From: an uncultured Bacteroidales bacterium
Lineage (GTDB): Bacteria > Bacteroidota > Bacteroidia > Bacteroidales > Muribaculaceae
Assembly: GCA_949123685.1 (NCBI GenBank)
Contig: CASBHZ010000090.1
Location: 1 to 11,544 of the forward strand
Length of the DNA stretch: 11,544 bases
Direction of reading: 5' to 3'
In this document: positions 1 to 6,636 of the stretch, in pieces
Numbering within the stretch: the first letter of the stretch is position 1
Layout of the letters: each line of letters begins with the position of its first letter
Position numbers and translations under genes: made by a program
The notes under the pieces: model-generated
Seen by the model: only the letters and a program-made list of their open reading frames with translations
The model's database searches: none
What the model was told of the DNA's origin: nothing

Positions 1-94
1 CTCAAATCGATCTTGAAGAGGGCGTCAGAAGATCGGTGGAATGGTATAAGGCAGAGGGGTGGCTTTGATTTTAAACAGCTTCTAAACATCTTCT

Positions 95-102
95 TAATTT
101 TG
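95..102 (+). promoter_or_regulatory. Possible Bacteroidetes -7 box before the DUF4271 gene
   Basis: TAATTTTG matches the TAnnTTTG consensus exactly and lies 6 bp before the ATG at 109, so a transcript from it would be nearly leaderless. The nearest upstream TTTG (64-67) is 27 bp away, further than the usual ~20 bp. This may be a chance match. Confidence 0.2.
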
Positions 103-108
103 AATCAG

Positions 109-1089
109 ATGCAGGATAGTATTCAAAACAGTGGAGTTCAACAAGAAGGGTGGCATACGGTCAATGAGATCGTGGTGCCCTCTCAGTCTGCGGAGCAGCT
201 TCTGCCCGTAGGAATGAGTTCATCGCCGGTAAGGAAGGCTGTCGGCACTTGGAAGCCGGTCAAGTCGGTTGCTGATTCGATAGCCAAGGCAAAGGAAGAT
301 TCTATTGTCAGGGCTGTTAATGATTCCATAGCCAAGGAGAAGAACGCTTTCGGGGTTGTGTTGCAGCCTCCTTATCGCGAACATGTTTCGGACATAGTTG
401 CCGCCCGTGTGTCGTCGGGCGACGGCTTGTCGTGGGTATTTGCAGTCCTGGCGATCCTTTTTTGTGCCGTTTGCCTGAAAATTAAAAATACTCCAAGGTA
501 TATAAAGACCTTGGTCTCAGACATGAAAGATGTGCGTGTGCGCCATAATATGTTTGACAACACGGTGAAAGAAACATCTTTCCTTATAATCCTCATTATA
601 GCATGGATATGCTGTGTCGGGATTTTGCTTTGGCAACTTCTGAAGTCTACCGTGCCTGGACTTCCTGCCTATTCGGTAAGTATTCCCGACAGTCCGCTTG
701 CCGGTATCGGCTTATGTTCGGCAGTAGCGGCTTCCTATGTGGTGTTCATGCTTATAGCTTATGAAATTACCGGGAATGTGTTTTCAGACCGCAAGATGAC
801 CCGTATCTGGGTAAAGGGGGCATCTGCCACCATGGGGCTTCAGGTGTTCCTGTTTTTTCCGCTTGCCCTGTTGTCGCTCTGCTATCCGGAATGGAACAGA
901 ATTATCCTGATTTTGGCAGGTTCGGTGTTCGTAATAGGCAAAATCCAATTTATTTATAGGGGATTTAGGATTTTTTTCAATCAATTTTCCTCTTGGTTGC
1001 TTTTTTTGTACTACCTTTGCAGTTTAGAAATTGTACCGTTGATTCTCTCATATCTGGCGGCTCTTCAAATCTGCGTGATGTGGCTTTGA
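109..1089 (+). CDS. DUF4271 domain-containing multi-pass membrane protein
   Basis: This resembles the DUF4271 family of Bacteroidetes inner-membrane proteins, whose function is unknown. The chosen ATG at 109 gives 326 residues. The frame is also open back to a TTG at 13, but a TAnnTTTG box at 95-102 sits between the two, so I prefer 109; the gene could begin upstream. The N-terminal ~100 residues are soluble and contain three 8-residue repeats beginning DSIA/DSIV/DSIA (about residues 56-79). Hydrophobic segments then follow at about 109-125, 158-178, 202-221, 242-259, 265-283 and 296-326, the last long enough for a double span or re-entrant helix. The frame ends 59 bp before hemD in the same direction. 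In Bacteroidetes this family often precedes hemD, which supports the call, but no biochemical role can be read from the sequence. The start is the least certain part. Confidence 0.75.
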   Translation: MQDSIQNSGVQQEGWHTVNEIVVPSQSAEQLLPVGMSSSPVRKAVGTWKPVKSVADSIAKAKEDSIVRAVNDSIAKEKNAFGVVLQPPYREHVSDIVAARVSSGDGLSWVFAVLAILFCAVCLKIKNTPRYIKTLVSDMKDVRVRHNMFDNTVKETSFLIILIIAWICCVGILLWQLLKSTVPGLPAYSVSIPDSPLAGIGLCSAVAASYVVFMLIAYEITGNVFSDRKMTRIWVKGASATMGLQVFLFFPLALLSLCYPEWNRIILILAGSVFVIGKIQFIYRGFRIFFNQFSSWLLFLYYLCSLEIVPLILSYLAALQICVMWL

Positions 1090-1148
1090 AAGTGTGTTGA
1101 ACAGCACACAATAAGTGTCGGGGATATGTGCTTATATAATAACAGAGA

Positions 1149-1904
1149 ATGAATATTAAGAAGATATTAGTTTCCCAACCTAAACCTTCATCAGAGAAGT
1201 CTCCGTATTATGATATCTGTAACAAATATGGAGTGGAGATGGTGTTCAGACCATTTATCAAGATAGAGGGACTGACAGCAAAAGAATTTCGTGCGGCAAA
1301 AGTGAATCTTGCCGATTACACAGGTGTTATTTTCACATCACGCACGGCAGTGGATCACTATTTTCGCCTTTGTGAAGAAATGCGGGTAAAAGTGCCCGAT
1401 ACGATGCGCTATTTCTGCACAACCGAATCAATTGCCCTTTACCTGCAGAGGTATATAGTGTATCGTAAACGCAAGATTTCATTCGGCAAGACCGGTAAGC
1501 TGGATGATCCCCAGCTTGTCGCATCGCTTGTGAAAAACAACAAGGAGAAATTCCTCTTCCCCGTATCCGATGTCCATAAGGACAATGTAGAATATTTCAG
1601 CAATATGGGTCTTAACGTCACCAAGGTGGTGATGTATCGCACGGTGAGCAACGATTTCCAGCCGGACGAAGAGCTTGATTATGACATGCTCGTATTTTTC
1701 AGTCCTGAGGGGATAGCTTCCTTGAAGAAGAATTTCCCGGAATTTGATCAGGACCAACGACCCACATACATAGCGACATTCGGCAGCACTACAGCCAAGG
1801 CTGTAGACGATGCCGGTTTGCGTCTTGACATTTCCGCGCCTTCTGTGGAGGCGCGTTCAATGCCGGAAGCTATTGATAAATTCCTGGAGACTCATCAGGC
1901 GTGA
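1149..1904 (+). CDS. hemD: Uroporphyrinogen-III synthase
   Basis: This enzyme closes and inverts ring D of hydroxymethylbilane to give uroporphyrinogen III, the cytoplasmic branch-point of haem, sirohaem and cobalamin synthesis. The 251-residue product has the usual length and the two-lobed HEM4 layout. It starts with ILVSQPKPSSEKSPYY, the typical first strand of the N-terminal lobe. A linker follows near residues 55-65 (GVIFTSRTAVDHYF), then the second lobe with YDMLVFFSPEGIASL and the C-terminal glycine/threonine turn IATFGSTTAKAVDDAG. Sequence conservation in this family is low, so the call rests on this pattern plus context. The gene lies 59 bp after the DUF4271 gene without a recognisable promoter between them, suggesting co-transcription. 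Its TGA stop overlaps the GTG start of the next gene (GTGA), suggesting translational coupling. The assignment is fairly secure. Confidence 0.9.
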   Translation: MNIKKILVSQPKPSSEKSPYYDICNKYGVEMVFRPFIKIEGLTAKEFRAAKVNLADYTGVIFTSRTAVDHYFRLCEEMRVKVPDTMRYFCTTESIALYLQRYIVYRKRKISFGKTGKLDDPQLVASLVKNNKEKFLFPVSDVHKDNVEYFSNMGLNVTKVVMYRTVSNDFQPDEELDYDMLVFFSPEGIASLKKNFPEFDQDQRPTYIATFGSTTAKAVDDAGLRLDISAPSVEARSMPEAIDKFLETHQA

Positions 1905-4900
1905 GCACTGCAGGTCAAAGTCGCGGCTTTACGGAGGGATCGGGACTGAGCAGGCTTTATCTTAAGGATACGGCATTTCAGGACTTGATGCAGAAGCGCA
2001 TTTTTAATGTGCTCCTTATCGCCACGCCTTATGACGCTTTCATGCTTGAAGAGGACGGGCGCGTAGATGAGCAGATTTATTTTGAATATGTAAGTCTGAA
2101 TCTTTCATCTCCGCCCCGTTTCACCAAGGTTGCAAATTATGCCGAAGCATATGATGCATTGGCGGAAAAGGCTTTCGATTTAGTGATAGCTATGCCCGGG
2201 GTGGATATCAGTGAGACATTCCGGGAGGCTGTGGAGATAGATCGCCTATATCCGGAGATACCGCTCGTGGTGCTTACCCCTTTCTCGAAGGAAGTGAGGC
2301 GACGGATTGCCAATGAAGATCTCCGGGGTGTGGATTATGTGTTCTCATGGCTTGGAAATGTTGATCTGATTCTTGCCATCATAAAGCTGATAGAGGACCG
2401 CATGAACGCCGATACGGATATCGAGGAGGTCGGAGTCCAGGCTATATTGCTTATAGAGGATTCAATACGTTTCTATTCTTCGATACTTCCGCATCTTTTC
2501 AAATTCCTTTTAAAGCAGTCCATGCGGTTTGCCACGGAGGCTCTCAACGAGCACGAGCAGATGATGCGTATGCGCGGTCGTCCGAAAGTGCTTCTTGCTC
2601 GCGACTATGAAGAGGCGCAGGCACTTGCCGACAAATATGGTGAAAATATATTGGGGGTTATAACGGATGCCCGCTTCCCCGTAAACGGGGAGAAAGATCC
2701 GTCGGCAGGATTGAAATTCGCTAAGATGATAAGGAGGCGCAACCCATATATGCCTATTATCATGGAAAGTCAGGAGAGTGCCAACCGGATGGCGGCAGAG
2801 CGCGCAGGTTTCGTATTTCTTGACAAAAATTCCAAGACATTGCCACTTGATCTCCGGGAAGCCGTGACCAGGAAATTCGGTTTCGGTGATTTTGTTGTTC
2901 GTGATCCCCAAAGCGGCAATGAACTGATGAGGATACGTAATCTTAAAGACCTTCAGAAAGGCATAGATTCTATCCCCGACGATGTCCTTTATTTTTATTG
3001 TTCCACCAACAGCATATCGCGTTGGCTTTATTCCCGCGCCCTTTTTCCCCTCGCCGAAGCTTTTAAGGGGATAGAATGGCGGGATCTTGAAGACGCTCCG
3101 CGTCTCAAGAAGCTGATATTTGACACGATCGTGAAATATCGCCGCATGAAAAACAGGGGTGTGGTTGCGGTTTTTCAGAAAGACAACTATGACAGCTGGA
3201 GTAATTTCGCCCGCATAGGGCAAGGCTCTCTCGGTGGCAAGGGGCGTGGTCTTGCTTTCATTGACCAGATAATCAAGCGTAATCCTGTTTGTGACGATTT
3301 TGAAGGAGTGCAGATCACCATCCCGCACACGGTTGTCGTATGCACAGACATCTTCGATGAATTTATGGATGTCAATTGCCTTTACAAGATTGCCCTTTCG
3401 GATGCTCCCGATGAAGATATCTTAAAAGCCTTCCTTGCGGCGAGATTGCCGGATGAAGTGATAGCTGATTTTGAAGCCTTCTTTGATGTTGTGAGGCGTC
3501 CATTGGCAGTGAGGAGCAGTTCGCTGCTTGAAGACTCGCATTATCAGCCTTTTGCCGGGATATATTCCACATATATGATTCCGTATATAGAGGATACGGA
3601 AGTGAGGATGCGCATGCTCACGGATGCTGTCAAGGCGGTTTATGCCTCTGTCTTCTTTTCTGATTCCAAAGCTTATATGAATGCCACGAGCAACGTTATT
3701 GATCAGGAAAAGATGGCAGTGATATTGCAGGAAGTGGCAGGCGAAGATCATGGCGGATATTATTATCCAAACTTCTCGGGGGTGGGAAGGTCGCTCAATT
3801 ATTATCCCACAGGTGACGAGGCTTCCGAGGAGGGAGTGGTGGAAGTGGCTGCAGGTCTGGGTAAACATATTGTTGACGGAGGAGTGGCGTTGCGGTTCTC
3901 TCCTGCCCATCCTGACAAGGTTCTTCAGACTTCCACTCTCGAGCTTGCTCTCCGCGACACCCAGACTTCGCTATGCGCGCTTCGTGAGCATAAGGGAGAG
4001 GTGCCCGAATTTTTAGTGGATGACAGCTTCAATATCAGCCGCGTCGGTGTTTCCGATGCCTTCAAGACTGGTGCCCTTAAATATCTTGTATCCACATTTG
4101 ATGTTGATGACCGTGTGATCCGCGATACCGAGTTCGGACCGGGGCGGAAAGTTGTGACCTTCGCGAATGTGCTTAAACATAATGTATTCCCCCTTGCCAA
4201 GATCGCTAATTTCATGCTTGAGACAGGTCAATATGAAATGGGACGTCCCATAGAGATTGAGTTTGCAGGGAATATAAATCCCGTTAGGGGCGAAAATGGC
4301 GAGAACGGGACTGTGTATTGGTTGCAGATCCGCCCGATTGTCGACACTAAAGAGATGCTTGACGACTCCATAATGGATATTGAGGATAAAGATTTGATCC
4401 TGAGGAGTGAGACGGCGTTAGGTCACGGCATCATGGATAATGTGAAATATATCGTGTATGTGAAGCCGGACAAATTCGATTCTTCACGCAACACGGGTCT
4501 GGTGAGGGAAATAGAGGAAATAAACGCCCGTTTTGTGGAAAAAGGGGAGCCTTACATTCTTGTTGGTCCCGGGCGATGGGGATCGTCGGATCCTGCACTC
4601 GGCATTCCGGTTAAATGGTCGCAGATTGCCGGAGCGAGACTTATTGCCGAATCAGCGTTGCCCGGCTACAGGATAGAGCCTTCGCAAGGCACACATTTCT
4701 TTCAGAACCTCACATCCTTCGGTGTTGGTTATCTCACCATCGACCCCGCTGGTGGCAACGGATTCATCGACATAGACTATCTCAACTCCCTGCCTGCCGA
4801 ATACGAGAGTGACAGTCTACGCATCGTTAAATTTGAAAACCCGCTGACCATAGCGATCAACGGGCGTAAATCCAAAGGTATCGTCTGCAAACCCACCCGC

Positions 4901-4906
4901 TCCTGA
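1901..4906 (+). CDS. Two-receiver plus PEP/pyruvate-type ATP-grasp protein (often labelled PEP synthase)
   Basis: The 1001-residue protein combines signalling and ATP-grasp modules. Residues ~33-168 look like a receiver fold that has lost its acidic pocket and phospho-Asp (a pseudoreceiver). Residues ~181-315 form a second receiver with the expected residues: E186/D187, candidate phospho-Asp D256 in ITDARF and K309 in FLDKN. From ~440 it matches the PPDK N-terminal ATP-binding domain: GGKGRG at 445-450, VRSSSLLEDS at 537-546 followed by FAGIYSTY, and the closing LQIRP at 808-812. The C-terminal ~190 residues contain GPGRWGSSDP (889-898). There is no phospho-histidine swivelling domain and no PEP-binding TIM barrel, so classical PEP synthase activity is not supported. 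A phosphotransfer or ATP-dependent role controlled by phosphorylation is an inference. The GTG start overlaps the hemD stop by four bases. Confidence 0.8.
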   Translation: MSTAGQSRGFTEGSGLSRLYLKDTAFQDLMQKRIFNVLLIATPYDAFMLEEDGRVDEQIYFEYVSLNLSSPPRFTKVANYAEAYDALAEKAFDLVIAMPGVDISETFREAVEIDRLYPEIPLVVLTPFSKEVRRRIANEDLRGVDYVFSWLGNVDLILAIIKLIEDRMNADTDIEEVGVQAILLIEDSIRFYSSILPHLFKFLLKQSMRFATEALNEHEQMMRMRGRPKVLLARDYEEAQALADKYGENILGVITDARFPVNGEKDPSAGLKFAKMIRRRNPYMPIIMESQESANRMAAERAGFVFLDKNSKTLPLDLREAVTRKFGFGDFVVRDPQSGNELMRIRNLKDLQKGIDSIPDDVLYFYCSTNSISRWLYSRALFPLAEAFKGIEWRDLEDAPRLKKLIFDTIVKYRRMKNRGVVAVFQKDNYDSWSNFARIGQGSLGGKGRGLAFIDQIIKRNPVCDDFEGVQITIPHTVVVCTDIFDEFMDVNCLYKIALSDAPDEDILKAFLAARLPDEVIADFEAFFDVVRRPLAVRSSSLLEDSHYQPFAGIYSTYMIPYIEDTEVRMRMLTDAVKAVYASVFFSDSKAYMNATSNVIDQEKMAVILQEVAGEDHGGYYYPNFSGVGRSLNYYPTGDEASEEGVVEVAAGLGKHIVDGGVALRFSPAHPDKVLQTSTLELALRDTQTSLCALREHKGEVPEFLVDDSFNISRVGVSDAFKTGALKYLVSTFDVDDRVIRDTEFGPGRKVVTFANVLKHNVFPLAKIANFMLETGQYEMGRPIEIEFAGNINPVRGENGENGTVYWLQIRPIVDTKEMLDDSIMDIEDKDLILRSETALGHGIMDNVKYIVYVKPDKFDSSRNTGLVREIEEINARFVEKGEPYILVGPGRWGSSDPALGIPVKWSQIAGARLIAESALPGYRIEPSQGTHFFQNLTSFGVGYLTIDPAGGNGFIDIDYLNSLPAEYESDSLRIVKFENPLTIAINGRKSKGIVCKPTRS

Positions 4907-4907
4907 T

Positions 4908-4928
4908 AGGTTCTTCTTAGAACTTTTT
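4908..4928 (+). terminator. Intrinsic terminator after the ATP-grasp gene
   Basis: AGGTTCT (4908-4914) pairs with AGAACTT (4919-4925), with one G-U pair and a TCTT loop, and runs into TTTTT ending at 4928. It begins two bases after the stop codon. The stem is short and AT-rich, so it may be weak. Confidence 0.5.
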
Positions 4929-5370
4929 GTGTCCGGTAAAATTTTAATCACGCATCGAGTTTCTGTGTGATGCTTGACCATATAATGGGGCTTATCAAGA
5001 CCTGAATTTCCATATTTATGATGATTACACATCTTTGCCGGACAGCAATAAATGTAAATACTCTTGTTCTTAAGATGGTAAAGGCTGTCACTGGCCTCAA
5101 TTGTTTCGCACCATGAGGTTTTTATGGCTGCCGAGTATTCCGTTGGCCTATCCCGACTGACAATCCGAATATGTAGATGAGAAGAAAGCCTTGTTGAGAA
5201 GTCAATTTCATTATGGGTATCAAGCATGTCGTAGACATTTCTACTGCCATAATCTACTATTATGGTCCCGTATGTAATGCTCTCGCAGAAAGTCAGTCTT
5301 CAACATCAATTTGGCTGTATTAATTCTATGAATTTATATAGTTGTGTTTAGGGTTGTTAATTTCTTAAAA
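4929..5370. other. Gene-poor junction between moderate-GC and AT-rich DNA
   Basis: No convincing gene was found. Composition falls from moderate GC to AT-rich across this stretch, so it is the likely left edge of the accessory segment. The minus strand has an unusually long stop-free frame, from about 5305 down to 4817 with its first ATG at 5227. It would give 136 residues rich in Cys and His. It resembles no family I know, overlaps the 3' end of the ATP-grasp gene by 90 bp and lacks a visible promoter, so I do not call it as a gene. It may be decayed coding sequence left by an insertion. Confidence 0.4.
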
Positions 5371-5445
5371 TGGAAAATAATATTTATTTTACGGAATTTA
5401 ATTTGGATGTAAGGGAAATAATATTTATTTTTGCGGAAATTAATT
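5371..5445 (+). repeat. Two ~33-bp imperfect direct repeats at the AAA/S8 operon promoter
   Basis: Copy 1 is 5371-5403 and copy 2 is 5412-5445. They share an identical 16-bp core, AAATAATATTTATTTT (5375-5390 and 5416-5431), then ACGGAATTTAATT versus TGCGGAAATTAATT. The repeat offset is 41 bp, close to four helical turns. Copy 2 contains the -7 box; copy 1 lacks it because it reads TATTTTAC there. The layout fits an operator or a duplicated promoter. Confidence 0.7.
5402..5433 (+). promoter_or_regulatory. Promoter of the AAA ATPase/S8 protease operon
   Basis: A -33 TTTG (5402-5405) and a -7 TATTTTTG (5426-5433) match the Bacteroidetes primary sigma consensus, with 20 bp between them. Transcription would start about 5438-5441, giving a leader of only ~15-18 nt before the ATG at 5456. 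The -7 box sits inside the second direct repeat. Confidence 0.65.
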
Positions 5446-5455
5446 AGTTTAAATA

Positions 5456-6634
5456 ATGGCTCAGATATTCAGCATAATTCAATCTTTGTGTCGTTCTGCA
5501 ATAGCACGTGATCGCGAATTAGTTCTACATCAAGTAGAACGGCTGTCCGATGCATATAAGCTTTTGGGTGACGATAAGGCTGCCGCATCATTAAAGTCTA
5601 TTTTATCCAGTGCGATCAAAAGGCAAGACATATCTTCCTCCAAGTTGTCCATATCAAAAGCGCTGGGAGGTGAAAATTTGTTGCCTTCAACTCCTATACC
5701 GGTTGACAAAGAAACATCTGCACCAATTTTAGATGTTATATTTCCTGCCGACACCACTATTTCACAACCATTCTTTGATGAAAAAATCAAAGATGCTGTA
5801 AATTCAATTATAATTGAGTGGAAAAACTATAGCGTTCTTTTAGAAATGAACGCTACGCCTTCTCGGTCATGTCTTATATATGGAGAACCGGGTACGGGAA
5901 AAACTCATCTTGCAAAATGGATGGCCAAAGAAATCCAGTTGCCAATTGTACTTGCAAAATTAGAAAGCATTGTATCGTCCTTTTTAGGAACGAGTGCACG
6001 CAATATAAGCAATTTGTTTAAGTTCGCCAATAGATATAATTGTGTTTTACTATTAGATGAATTTGATGCTATAGCAAAGCTTCGAAATGATCCGCAAGAA
6101 GTTGGTGAAGTTAAGCGAATTGTAAACACGTTGTTGCAGTGTCTTGACGAAAGGGACTCTATTGGTTTTACAATCGGAATAACTAATCATGAACAATTGT
6201 TAGATCCTGCAATTTGGCGACGATTCGATGTGCAGTTAGACATTCCTAAACCATCAAATCAGGTCATTTATGAATTGTTAAATATTTTCTTGCCGCCATT
6301 AAAATTTTCAGAGCCTGAATTGAAATTTATGACATGGTGTCTTAATGGTTCTACAGGTGCTGATGTAGAAAAATTAGTGAATTGGCTGAAACGGATGAAG
6401 ATTATCAATGAGTATAGACATGAGAATCTTATCTCGTTGATGAGGCGTTACATATTGCTTAATACAGGCCGTATAAGCGAAAATGTAAAAAAAGCATTAG
6501 ATGGTCCAAGTGAAATTTTATATGAAATATTAACTGGTCCGGATGTTGAATTCAAGAAAAAAGAGGTAGCGTCAATTCTTAATATAACACCTTCTTCTTT
6601 AAGTAAACAAATGTCAAAATTTAAAAATATCTAA
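5456..6634 (+). CDS. ietA: AAA+ ATPase of an IetAS-type defence module
   Basis: The 392-residue protein has a helical N-terminal region (~1-110), then a single AAA+ module of the SpoVK/Vps4-like class. Walker A is GEPGTGKT at 143-150, Walker B is CVLLLDEFDA at 196-205, sensor-1 Asn is N244 in GITN, and the candidate arginine fingers are R255-R256 in AIWRRFD. A helical lid follows. The last 28 residues (365-392) read like a helix-turn-helix, with VASILNITPSSLSKQ as the centre, similar to Fis-type C-terminal HTH segments. It is followed 2 bp later by an S8 protease, the arrangement of ietA-ietS, in which the ATPase is thought to restrain or direct the protease. There is no signal peptide, so it should be cytoplasmic. 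The ATPase call is secure, the Iet assignment rests on the pair, and the HTH is inference. Confidence 0.87.
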   Translation: MAQIFSIIQSLCRSAIARDRELVLHQVERLSDAYKLLGDDKAAASLKSILSSAIKRQDISSSKLSISKALGGENLLPSTPIPVDKETSAPILDVIFPADTTISQPFFDEKIKDAVNSIIIEWKNYSVLLEMNATPSRSCLIYGEPGTGKTHLAKWMAKEIQLPIVLAKLESIVSSFLGTSARNISNLFKFANRYNCVLLLDEFDAIAKLRNDPQEVGEVKRIVNTLLQCLDERDSIGFTIGITNHEQLLDPAIWRRFDVQLDIPKPSNQVIYELLNIFLPPLKFSEPELKFMTWCLNGSTGADVEKLVNWLKRMKIINEYRHENLISLMRRYILLNTGRISENVKKALDGPSEILYEILTGPDVEFKKKEVASILNITPSSLSKQMSKFKNI

Positions 6635-6636
6635 AC

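Noticed and set aside
1092..1110. GTGTG...CACAC inverted repeat between DUF4271 and hemD as a terminator
   Set aside because: The stem is short and mismatched, with no T-run after it, and the genes appear co-transcribed.
2510..3328. Long minus-strand frame of 272 codons
   Set aside because: It is antisense to the ATP-grasp gene, whose motifs (GGKGRG, receiver residues) fix the plus-strand reading. It has no recognisable motif or promoter.
3422..3910. Minus-strand 162-codon frame
   Set aside because: It is a shadow of the same ATP-grasp gene, with no family features.
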